NCBI RefSeq assembly: GCF_014066305.1
Contig: NW_023501047.1
Coordinates: 1 to 64,000, forward strand
Length of the DNA: 64,000 nucleotides
Direction: 5' to 3'
Source of the DNA: Letharia columbiana
Lineage: Eukaryota > Ascomycota > Lecanoromycetes > Lecanorales > Parmeliaceae
Shown: positions 55,632 to 64,000 of the stretch, in pieces
Position numbering within the stretch: position 1 is the first letter of the stretch
Layout: every line of letters starts with the position of its first letter
Program-made: the position numbers and the translations under genes
Notes under the pieces: generated by a model
What the model saw: the letters and a program-made list of their open reading frames with translations, nothing else
The model's database searches: none
Told to the model about the DNA's origin: nothing

Positions 55632-56311
55632 CGTGCCAACTAAATTCAGACGACGGGGATCTAATTCCTGTGGCTCACTGAGGTTATTAGAGCCTCTCAA
55701 TGGGTCGTCGGGATGGTGGACGTGGAGGGCAGAACGAGCGTAGGAGGTGTTGCAGTTCCTCCTCAAAACCACCAGAGCTCAGCGCCAAGAGTTTACTTAC
55801 GTAAACCAGTACGTTAGTACGTCACACTTTGTGCCCAGATGGCATCGTCAACGATCGTTGAAGAAGACATGGCATCGAATTTGCGGGTAAATTCACATGC
55901 ACAGCCCGAAGAGTGTCCAGAATTTGTAGCTGATATTGTGTCAAGAGACTCATGGAAGTAGAGGGTGTGGTTTATCGCAGGGCACGTACATAATGCACGC
56001 GGATCTTTAGTAGATGCCCAGATTCTGTAGGCGGCGGACTGGACCGCGCATCTCCAGCAAATGACCCCCCGCACCTCTCTACAACGCTCTTTCCCAGCCA
56101 GCGACCATCTTTCGAGCACTGGAGAGGATTCACTGACCCGGCAGCAAGCATCGTGAGCATCACTGTCACCTTGCTTTGCCTCGTCCGCCATGACTTCGAA
56201 AAGCAACGACTGAACGTTTCGAAACCAACATCCTCCCTCCGAGGCATCTTCAAGGCCTCAGACAAATCCCACAATTCGTTCCTGGCCAGGGCAAAGGCCA
56301 CAACCGCCATC
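55632..56311. promoter_or_regulatory. Bidirectional promoter between DUF3429 gene and VPS13
   Basis: 680 bases between divergent start codons. No defined element can be named. A 130-codon minus-strand frame at 55814-56206 runs through it without domain and is not called. Confidence 0.5.
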
Positions 56312-59300
56312 ATGCTGGAAGGTCTTGTTGCAAACCTGCTCAACAGGTTTTTGGGCATGTACGTCAAGAACTTCGATGCCAAACAGCTCAACGTGGGGAT
56401 ATGGAATGGCGACGTCAAACTACGGAACCTCGAGCTGCGGCGAGAAGCTCTGGATCAGCTCAAACTGCCCGTCAACGTTGTCGAAGGTCATCTGGGCCAG
56501 CTGACCATGACGATACCATGGACAAATCTACGAGGCAAACCAGTCCGAGTCAACATCGAAGATGTCTTCCTCCTCGCTGCCCCGAAAGAAGACGCAGAGT
56601 ACAACGAAGAGGAAGAGTTGGAGAGGACCAACGCCGTCAAGCTTGAGAAGTTAGAGAACGCGGAGCTTTTGAAGGCGAAGAACACTGAGGGTCAGAGCCA
56701 AGAGGAGCAACAGAAAAGCCAAAGCTTTACAGAGAGCGTCACTACCGCCATTGTCGACAACCTTCAAGTCAGCATAAAGAATATACACATTCGATACGAG
56801 GACTCCATTGCTGCACCAGGCCATCCGTTTGCCTTGGGTCTGACGCTACAAGAATTCAGTGCAGTGAGCACAGACGGGAACTGGAGGCCGAGTTATGTAC
56901 AGTCTACATCTGGTACCACGAACAAATTGGCTGTTCTCAATGCACTGGCCTTCTACTGGAATACGGATGCAACACTGTTTGGCACTGGCAACGGCCAGGA
57001 AGTGGGCGCTGAGGCACAAGGTGATGATCATGCGGGCATAATCGAGAAATTCCGAAAACACACGGGCGAGAGTGAAAAGCACCAGTACATGCTGAAGCCG
57101 GTCACTGGTCGCGCTGCGGTCGAGTTGGATAAGTCAGGCAAGGTCGACAAGCCAAAGATCAAGGCGCGCCTACTGTTCAACGAGCTAGGCTTCGTACTAG
57201 ACGACGATCAATACAGAGATGCATTGATGATGGTTGATCTCTTCCACTCCTTCATTCGCCATCAAGAGTATAAGAAACTTCAGCCCAAAAGCACGCCAAA
57301 GGAGGACCCCAAGGCTTGGCTTCACTTCGCATTCCAAGCCGTCTACACCAAAATTCAGGAACGAAATCGAAGGTGTTCCTGGGATTACATCAAGGAGCGA
57401 CGGGATGATCGTGTACGCTACATTGAGTTGTTCAAGAAGAAAAAGAAGGAAGAGAAGACGACCCCTGCCGAAACGGAAGAGCTGGCCAAGCTTGAGAAGA
57501 AGCTAAGCTACGAGGACCTCCGTTTCTGGCGTTCCCTGGCTCGTAATGAGCTTCGTAAAGAGAATGCCGGTGTCAAGAAACCTGCTCCAAAACAGAGCTG
57601 GACTCAATGGGCTTGGGGCAAGAAACCGGAAGACCAACACAAGGACGACGACTCAACCATGACTGAGGAGCAGCGCAAAGAACTCTACAGTGCAATAGAT
57701 TGGGACGAGAAGAAGGCAATTGCCGATAGTGTAGATCTTCCCAGAGAGAGCGTTAAATTGCAAGTTGAGTCTTCCCTCAAGACAGGCAGCTTCACGCTCA
57801 AACGAGATCCTCATGGCAAAGCGACTGAAATTCTGAGCCTGATGTTCGATAACTTCCAAGCCAAAGCAATACAACGTCCAGACTCTTTCTTGGCTGATCT
57901 GAGTCTCGGAGGCTTGCGTATCAACGATGGAACAACGGAAGGAAGCCTATTCCCCCAAATCGTCAATTTCAAGGATCCCACAGCCGGAAGCGTCAAGGGT
58001 TCAATCGAAGATGTCGCTGCTGAGGATGCACACCCAGACCTGCAAAAGGCCAAGACGAAAGCAGTCGAGGAGGCCTTGTTCCACATGATCTTCGAGCAGA
58101 ATCCTCTGGATGAAAGCGCCGATAATGCTCTCACGATGAATCTTAAGAGCATAGAAGTCATCTATAATCCTCGGTTCATTGTGGAAGTGGCGAACTTCTT
58201 CAAACCACCGGAGCGGCATATGGAATCTATTGGGGCTCTGATGGAAACCGCAGGTGCAACAGTTGAGGGCATCAGACAGCAGACAAGGGCCGGTCTAGAG
58301 TTCGCACTCGAGGAACATAAGACACTGAACGCAAATCTCGACATTCAAGCTCCTTTAATCATCATTCCCGAGAGTATCACTGAAGAAAGTGCTTTGTGCT
58401 TGATTCTTGATGCAGGACATGTCAGCCTCAACAGCCAGCTTGTGGACAAGGAGACCATGCGAGACATCCAGTCAAAACAGAAGAAGCAGTACAGCGACGA
58501 AGACTTTCGGCGACTGGAGGGTCTGATGTACGACAAATTCTTGCTGAAGCTTGATTCAACGCAGCTTCTCATTGGTCCGGGTATCCAAGCTACCAAGGAC
58601 CAATTGAATGCTAAAAATGATCCCAAGAATATGCATATCATCGATCGTATCAACATGGACTTCACACTCGAGACGTCGATTATTCCGAAAGCTACAGATC
58701 TGACGAAAACGAGGATCTCAGGCCACCTGCCAATCCTACATGCCTCGATATCCGACAAAAAATACAAGAATCTGATGAAGCTGATCGATATTGCAATTCC
58801 TAAATTTGAGACTGACGAATCACTGGATGGTCGGACAAAGGCACCTACAAATAATAAAGGCTCCTCGAGGGAGGAGTCTAGAGCCGAGGCTGTCATGGGT
58901 AGAGAGCGGTCAAAATCAGTCTCAACAAACCAACACGATCTCGATGTTGAGGATGAGTCGGACGAAGGGAGCGACAAGAAATCTGAACATACCTCAAAAC
59001 AACCCGAAGGCGAAGAGATCAATCTCCACCAGCGGAATTTCGAGTTCAAGTTCACGGTGGATAAGTTACAGGGATCCTTGTATAGATCTGATCCCGAAGA
59101 CCGCAAGCCAGATGAGCTGCTTGTGGAGCTTGTCGCGGAAAATTTCCAACTCCAGTTCTACCTTAGGCCTTACGACATGGTCGCAGAAGTACTCTTGAAG
59201 TCGCTAAACGTGGAGGACTATATTGATCAAGATCCCAGCCCTGAATTTAAGAAGATCATCTCAAGCCAAGTGTTTGGTGCCGAAGAGGAGAAAGATCTTT

Positions 59301-62300
59301 TCAATGTCAAATTTGTCAAGGTCAACAATGACTCCCCGGAATTTGACTCCACGTATGAGAGCATCGCCACAAACTTGGATGTATCGATCTCAACGTTGAA
59401 CTTGGTGGTAACGCGTAAAACGCTGTTGACATTGTTGGACTTTGTCCTCACCACGTTTGCTGCTCCCGATGAGTCAGCGCAGTCGCAAAAGGTCATCGAA
59501 GACACTGAAAATTCGACCAAGAAGGTTCAGGGTCCTACCACAGCGCAGTCTCCTGGCTCAGACAAGATTCGCATCAAGATTGATCTAGAAAGCGTCGCCC
59601 TCATTCTGAACAACGATGGGATACGCCTAGCAACACTCACTTTGCACACAGCCGACGTTGGCCTTTTCTTGAGTGGCGGCTCGATGCGTGTTGGAGCCCG
59701 ACTAGGAAATCTGTCATTGGTGGACGACATAAATCAGGGGGCTTCAGAGGATTCCCCTCTGCGTCAATTGGTGGCAATCGAAGGCAATGAGCTCGCCGAC
59801 TTCAAGTATCAGACTTTTGATACAAAGGACAAAGACTACCCGGGCTACGATACCAAAATCTATCTCAGATCTGGTTCAATCAAAGTCAACTTCCTTGAAG
59901 AACCTTTCCGCAAGATCATCAACTTCCTTGTCAAATTTGGCAAAATGCAAGCGATTTTCAATGCCGCAAGAGAGGCCGCGGCCAATCAGGCAAGCCAAAT
60001 GCAGGAGAGCACAAGCAAGATGCATTTCGACGTTCTGATAAAGACTCCAATTCTCGTTTTCCCTCGGGTTATGCAGGCAGACAAGCCTCGCGACCTGCTG
60101 ACGGCCTACCTTGGCGAAATCTATGCCAGCAACGAATTCGTGACACTTGACAAAACGATCGAAGGAAACACGATATCTGCCGGTATCAGGAATGTGCGCT
60201 TGACTTCCAAATTCCATTATAACAACGAGCAATCTGAGGAGCTGGAAATGATCGATAAAGTAGACCTTGACTTTAAGGTAACCTCCGCCGAGCACCAAAA
60301 AGGCTCAAAGCGCCCAGATATGGAAATAGAAGGCAAGATGTCTCGTATCAATTTGCGCGTCGCACAAACGGAGCTGAAATTTCTCATGGAGCTCTCAAAG
60401 ACTGTACCGGCTGCATTTGCTGCGGACCCTGACCAAAATGAAGAGGAAGTTATGGAAGAGCTTCCCAAATCAACTGTGGAGCCTGCAAAGAAGATGACTG
60501 AAAACACCGTCGGTCAAGAAAAGAAGCCTTCATCGCCTACCCACCAAGGGCCCGAGCTCGATGCGAGCCCCGACAATTGGACGAAGCTCGATTTTGTGTT
60601 CGACGCGCCTACAATCGCTCTGGAGCTCATTCTGGCCAAGGAAGGCGAGCCTGTTGGAGACATCGAAGCTGCAAGTCTGACTAAATTTGCCCTGAATGAC
60701 ACCAAGGTCAAGTTACGCATGAAGACGGATGACTCGCTAGAGTCTGAGCTTCTGATCAACTCCTTTACCATCACAGACAGCAGAAAGCACGAAACCAACA
60801 AGTTCCGTAAGATCATGTCTTTGATCAATGATGACGTAAAGCAGCAGTTCATGGCCAGTGTAACGATATCTGGCGGCAACGACAAACACATGATTGCTAT
60901 GCTCACGGTTGACAGTCCGCGGGTCATCATGGCCATAGACTATCTTCTGGCAGTGCAAGCTTTCGCCAACAGTGCATTTCCAAATGAGGAAAAGCTGGAG
61001 GTCGAGGACGCTTCACAAGAAGCTCTGATGGTCAACGATACCGATAGCGGTGTCAGTACGCCAGTCGATGGTGAAGGGAGAGGTTTGGAGGAAAAACCTG
61101 AAGCTGAGCCCGCGGCACAGAGCTCCATGGGTATGTCTTTCCGCGTCAACATTGTGGACGCGCAGGTCATCTTGATCGCAAACCCTACAATCTCCAATTC
61201 TGAGGCGATTGTGCTTGGAACGAAGCAAGTCCTCGTCTCCCAACAGAATGCTTCTACGCTCCAGATCACTAAAGTTGGCATGTTCCTGTGCCGTATGGAC
61301 AAGTTTGAAACTACCCGTCTACGGATCCTCGATGACTTCTCGATCACCATGTCAATGGACAGTCGCTCCCAAGGTAAAAACTCCTCGTTGACGAGCATCT
61401 CGGTAGAGCTTGAGCCTCTAGTGTTGAGACTTTCTCTTCGCGACATCTTGCTTGCGCTACAAATTGTTAATAAGGCATCCGAAATGGCCAACAATATAAG
61501 TGGCGCTGATAAAAAAGAGGAGGACACGGAACCAGCCAAGATCAAGGAGATCACTCGGACGGCAGCAGCATCAACGAAGCGCAAGTCAATTGCTGGAAAG
61601 CCAACTTCCACGGTGGCGAAGAAGACCTCCAAGTCTATCGCAAATAAGAAATCCGCAGAGAAAACCGCAAAACCACCGCAAAGCTCGATAGTGATGAAGC
61701 GTGAAGAGATGACCGCTACAGTTGATGGAATCCGAGTCATCCTTATTGGAGATCTACATGAATTGCCCCTCCTCGACTGGAGCGTCAAGAAATTCAACGT
61801 GGATGTGCGCGATTGGTCCAGCGCGATGACAGGGGATACTAGCTTTGACACATACATAAATGTCTACAACTTCTCCAAGTCCGCCTGGGAACCGCTGATC
61901 GAGCCGTGGAATCTAGGCTTTCATATGTCAAAGGAAACAAATCCGGAATGTCTTTCGGTTGAGATCTACTCGCATAAGATGATGGAGCTCACAGTAACCT
62001 CCGCAACCATTGCACTTGCCTCCAAGTCTGCCCAATTTTTGTCCACAGACGAGGATGTCCTCTCGAAGCCACGGGCATCAGACGCGCCGTACAAGATTCG
62101 CAATTACACAGGATTCGACCTCAGTGTCTGGGCAGCTACTCATGAAGAAGACCAGGGATCCGCTGCCAAGCTCAGCGATGGCGAGGAGTCAGGATGGCGG
62201 TTCGAAGATCCAACGTCAATGCGTGAGAATCTATCACCGGAAGGCAACACCGGCATCGTGGGAATAAAGCTTGAAGGAAGCGGCTTCGATAGCGTTGAGC

Positions 62301-64000
62301 GCATCGCCGTGAACCGCGAGGGCGAGACGCTGTACAATCTCAAGCCACGGAAAGACAAGGTTCTGCATCGACTGCTGGTCGAGGTCAAGCTTGGCAGCGA
62401 CAATGTCAAGTACATCACTTTTCGGTCCCCCTTGGTCGTTGAGAATAACACTCAAATACCGGTGGAGATCGGCGTCTTCAGCCCTGAAGAAGGGCATCTA
62501 CTCAAAATTGAGAAGATTGCTCCTGGCGATGCTCGACCGGCTCCTATTGGTGCTGCCTTCATGCATTCTTTGGTCGTCCGGCCTGATCAGGGTTTTGGCT
62601 ATTCTTGGTCAAACGAACGGCTGTTTTGGAAGGACCTGCTCAAGCGGCCTACAAGAACCATCACATGTAAAGGTGAGAGCAGTGAGCAATCACCACCATT
62701 CTATTTCCAGATGAATGCATCCTACGACAAGAAAGACCCTATGACCAGCGTGTACCCTTACATGAGAATCAAGCTTCATGCGCCGATCGAGCTTCAGAAC
62801 CTGCTACCATACGACTTCAAATACCGGATCTATGATAAGAACACGAAGAAAGACTGGACCAACTTCCTTAGGAAAGGGGGAGTCAGTCCAGTGCATGTGG
62901 TCGAACTATCTCATCTGCTCTTACTCAGTGTTGACATGCAGGACACTGTCTTCAAACAAAGCGAATTTGCTGTGATCAATTCCAACCAGCAAGAAGACTT
63001 CCGCCGTGAGAAGTCCTTAGCTGTAAAAGACCCGCAAGGCATACAGCTCAATCTCAAGCTTCACTACTTCAACATGCCTGATAGCGGTGGTGCTTTCAAG
63101 GTCTCGGTATACAGTCCATACTTGGTTCTCAATAAGACAGGTCTCGACATCAATATCCAAAGCAAGACAATGTTTTCATCAGCCAAGTCAGCGGCTGGTC
63201 AAGGCATGCGCATGGACTCAGATCGAGGAAGTAAAAAAGCTCTTCCTTACATGTTTTCATATCCGAGCGAAGACCGCAAGAACCGTGCGAATATTAAAGT
63301 CGGCGAGTCGACTTGGAGCAAGCCGCAAAGTTTCGACGCTATTGGTAGTGCTTTTGATGCTGTTCTGCCATCTTCAAATGCCAAGTCTGAGCTGCATGTT
63401 GGTATCTCTGTAACGGAAGGCGAGGGCAAGTATAACCTGACCAAAATTGTTTCTGTCGCTCCCCGTTTTGTTTTGAACAACAAATTGAAAGAGGAGGTCC
63501 ACATCCGCGAACCTGGTTCCGGGTCTTCCAACGTCATGAAAATGAAGCACGGCGAGCGACTGCCGCTCCATTTTCTGCGGCAGGCGCCCGAAAAGCAGCT
63601 ATGCTTATGCTTTCCTGGTGTGAACAATCAATGGTCTTCGCCTTTCAACATAGCAAACCTGGGAACCGTTCATGTGAAGCTTGCCAAAGCCGGGCAACGC
63701 CAACAGCTCATCCGCGTGGAAGTGATCATGGAAGCAGCTACGATCTTCCTCCACATAAGCATCGAAACCAAACACTGGCCTTTCTCTATGCGCAACGAAA
63801 GCGACCTGGAGTTCATGTTTTACCAAGCTAATCCTCACATTGAGGAAGACGAGGAAGACCAAGGCTCGGGGTGGAAGCCAATACGCTATCGTCTTCCGCC
63901 GAAGAGCATCATGCCATACGCCTGGGACTATCCTGCAGCTAAGAACTCAGAGCTAGTCATCACTTCCAACGGCAAAGAAAGGCGTGTCAAGCTTGCTGAA
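56312..64000 (+). CDS. VPS13: VPS13-family lipid-transfer protein, 5' part (continues past window)
   Basis: Bridge-like lipid transporter at membrane contact sites. One uninterrupted frame of 2,563 codons from ATG 56312 to the window end, with no intron needed. It starts with the chorein domain (MLEGLVANLLNRFLGMYVKN, LNVGIWNGDVKLRNLELRRE-AL, LTMTIPWTNLRGKPVRVNIE-DVFLLAAP). Next come repeating beta-groove segments (for example VDNLQVSIKNIHIRYEDS near residue 150 and GSIKVNFLEEPFRKIINFLV near 1190). A Lys/Ser-rich linker lies near residue 1750. The VPS13 adaptor-binding/SHR-BD part begins in YKIRNYTGFDLSVWAAT. The fungal protein is about 3,100-3,200 aa, so roughly the last fifth lies outside. 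Many antisense frames on the minus strand are shadows. Confidence 0.97.
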   Translation, partial: MLEGLVANLLNRFLGMYVKNFDAKQLNVGIWNGDVKLRNLELRREALDQLKLPVNVVEGHLGQLTMTIPWTNLRGKPVRVNIEDVFLLAAPKEDAEYNEEEELERTNAVKLEKLENAELLKAKNTEGQSQEEQQKSQSFTESVTTAIVDNLQVSIKNIHIRYEDSIAAPGHPFALGLTLQEFSAVSTDGNWRPSYVQSTSGTTNKLAVLNALAFYWNTDATLFGTGNGQEVGAEAQGDDHAGIIEKFRKHTGESEKHQYMLKPVTGRAAVELDKSGKVDKPKIKARLLFNELGFVLDDDQYRDALMMVDLFHSFIRHQEYKKLQPKSTPKEDPKAWLHFAFQAVYTKIQERNRRCSWDYIKERRDDRVRYIELFKKKKKEEKTTPAETEELAKLEKKLSYEDLRFWRSLARNELRKENAGVKKPAPKQSWTQWAWGKKPEDQHKDDDSTMTEEQRKELYSAIDWDEKKAIADSVDLPRESVKLQVESSLKTGSFTLKRDPHGKATEILSLMFDNFQAKAIQRPDSFLADLSLGGLRINDGTTEGSLFPQIVNFKDPTAGSVKGSIEDVAAEDAHPDLQKAKTKAVEEALFHMIFEQNPLDESADNALTMNLKSIEVIYNPRFIVEVANFFKPPERHMESIGALMETAGATVEGIRQQTRAGLEFALEEHKTLNANLDIQAPLIIIPESITEESALCLILDAGHVSLNSQLVDKETMRDIQSKQKKQYSDEDFRRLEGLMYDKFLLKLDSTQLLIGPGIQATKDQLNAKNDPKNMHIIDRINMDFTLETSIIPKATDLTKTRISGHLPILHASISDKKYKNLMKLIDIAIPKFETDESLDGRTKAPTNNKGSSREESRAEAVMGRERSKSVSTNQHDLDVEDESDEGSDKKSEHTSKQPEGEEINLHQRNFEFKFTVDKLQGSLYRSDPEDRKPDELLVELVAENFQLQFYLRPYDMVAEVLLKSLNVEDYIDQDPSPEFKKIISSQVFGAEEEKDLFNVKFVKVNNDSPEFDSTYESIATNLDVSISTLNLVVTRKTLLTLLDFVLTTFAAPDESAQSQKVIEDTENSTKKVQGPTTAQSPGSDKIRIKIDLESVALILNNDGIRLATLTLHTADVGLFLSGGSMRVGARLGNLSLVDDINQGASEDSPLRQLVAIEGNELADFKYQTFDTKDKDYPGYDTKIYLRSGSIKVNFLEEPFRKIINFLVKFGKMQAIFNAAREAAANQASQMQESTSKMHFDVLIKTPILVFPRVMQADKPRDLLTAYLGEIYASNEFVTLDKTIEGNTISAGIRNVRLTSKFHYNNEQSEELEMIDKVDLDFKVTSAEHQKGSKRPDMEIEGKMSRINLRVAQTELKFLMELSKTVPAAFAADPDQNEEEVMEELPKSTVEPAKKMTENTVGQEKKPSSPTHQGPELDASPDNWTKLDFVFDAPTIALELILAKEGEPVGDIEAASLTKFALNDTKVKLRMKTDDSLESELLINSFTITDSRKHETNKFRKIMSLINDDVKQQFMASVTISGGNDKHMIAMLTVDSPRVIMAIDYLLAVQAFANSAFPNEEKLEVEDASQEALMVNDTDSGVSTPVDGEGRGLEEKPEAEPAAQSSMGMSFRVNIVDAQVILIANPTISNSEAIVLGTKQVLVSQQNASTLQITKVGMFLCRMDKFETTRLRILDDFSITMSMDSRSQGKNSSLTSISVELEPLVLRLSLRDILLALQIVNKASEMANNISGADKKEEDTEPAKIKEITRTAAASTKRKSIAGKPTSTVAKKTSKSIANKKSAEKTAKPPQSSIVMKREEMTATVDGIRVILIGDLHELPLLDWSVKKFNVDVRDWSSAMTGDTSFDTYINVYNFSKSAWEPLIEPWNLGFHMSKETNPECLSVEIYSHKMMELTVTSATIALASKSAQFLSTDEDVLSKPRASDAPYKIRNYTGFDLSVWAATHEEDQGSAAKLSDGEESGWRFEDPTSMRENLSPEGNTGIVGIKLEGSGFDSVERIAVNREGETLYNLKPRKDKVLHRLLVEVKLGSDNVKYITFRSPLVVENNTQIPVEIGVFSPEEGHLLKIEKIAPGDARPAPIGAAFMHSLVVRPDQGFGYSWSNERLFWKDLLKRPTRTITCKGESSEQSPPFYFQMNASYDKKDPMTSVYPYMRIKLHAPIELQNLLPYDFKYRIYDKNTKKDWTNFLRKGGVSPVHVVELSHLLLLSVDMQDTVFKQSEFAVINSNQQEDFRREKSLAVKDPQGIQLNLKLHYFNMPDSGGAFKVSVYSPYLVLNKTGLDINIQSKTMFSSAKSAAGQGMRMDSDRGSKKALPYMFSYPSEDRKNRANIKVGESTWSKPQSFDAIGSAFDAVLPSSNAKSELHVGISVTEGEGKYNLTKIVSVAPRFVLNNKLKEEVHIREPGSGSSNVMKMKHGERLPLHFLRQAPEKQLCLCFPGVNNQWSSPFNIANLGTVHVKLAKAGQRQQLIRVEVIMEAATIFLHISIETKHWPFSMRNESDLEFMFYQANPHIEEDEEDQGSGWKPIRYRLPPKSIMPYAWDYPAAKNSELVITSNGKERRVKLAE

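Noticed and set aside
55814..56206. 130-codon minus-strand frame upstream of VPS13
   Set aside because: No domain, no splice logic, overlaps the divergent promoter; likely chance.
58345..61857. Minus-strand frames up to 305 codons within 58-62 kb
   Set aside because: Antisense shadows of the intact VPS13 frame, with Ser/Leu-rich composition and no domain.

Overview
The window is nuclear DNA of a filamentous ascomycete (Pezizomycotina, most likely a dothideomycete-like fungus; the class is an inference). The evidence is short GT-AG introns of about 47-90 nt, a nuclear gene for mitochondrial ATP synthase subunit 9, fungal HAK-type and KHA1-type potassium transporters, a patatin-NB-ARC-TPR protein of the fungal NLR-like type, a PHD-MYST acetyltransferase, a VPS13 gene, and AT-rich blocks with a C-to-T/G-to-A mutation pattern typical of repeat-induced point mutation (RIP).

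Layout. 1-3948 (-): 3' truncated patatin/NB-ARC/TPR gene with a probable one-base frameshift in its TPR part. 6.0-7.4 kb: two small decayed genes. 7767-8344 (+): ATP9. 9287-10316 (+): secreted Cys-containing protein. 11.0-13.7 kb (-): remains of an O-methyltransferase and of a membrane protein. 13783-15036: AT-rich TIR element with a second TIR element nested in it. 15-16.5 kb: microsatellites and a tandem duplication. 16529-23979 (-): an intact HAK potassium transporter gene whose last intron is expanded to 4.4 kb by a repeat element made of satellite arrays. 24481-25477: a nearly pristine 997-bp LTR element without a visible gag-pol (TRIM-like). 26068-28811 (-): KHA1-type K+/H+ antiporter. 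30.0-31.0 kb: a frameshifted F-box-like/2EXR-type gene. 31.8-39.1 kb (-): two genes and one or two relics of small RNase III-fold proteins that have lost catalytic residues, lying among RIP-affected repeats and a large hairpin. 39-45 kb: gene-poor, with a decayed gene, a Kre9-like membrane protein and an old repeat copy. 45.4-64 kb: gene-dense conserved block with a HIT protein, a two-TM protein, the SAS3-like acetyltransferase, arylamine N-acetyltransferase, a DUF3429 mitochondrial membrane protein and the 5' part of VPS13.

The conserved genes (ATP9, HAK, KHA1, SAS3, NAT, DUF3429, VPS13) read through cleanly when introns are removed. Nearly all frameshifts and stops fall in accessory genes, so the two halves of the window behave as core versus decaying accessory compartments. 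HAK and KHA1 sit side by side on the same strand and both handle K+, so they may form a small potassium homeostasis locus. The features most worth following up are the satellite-filled HAK intron, the cluster of RNase III-fold pseudoenzymes, and the TRIM-like element in front of HAK.
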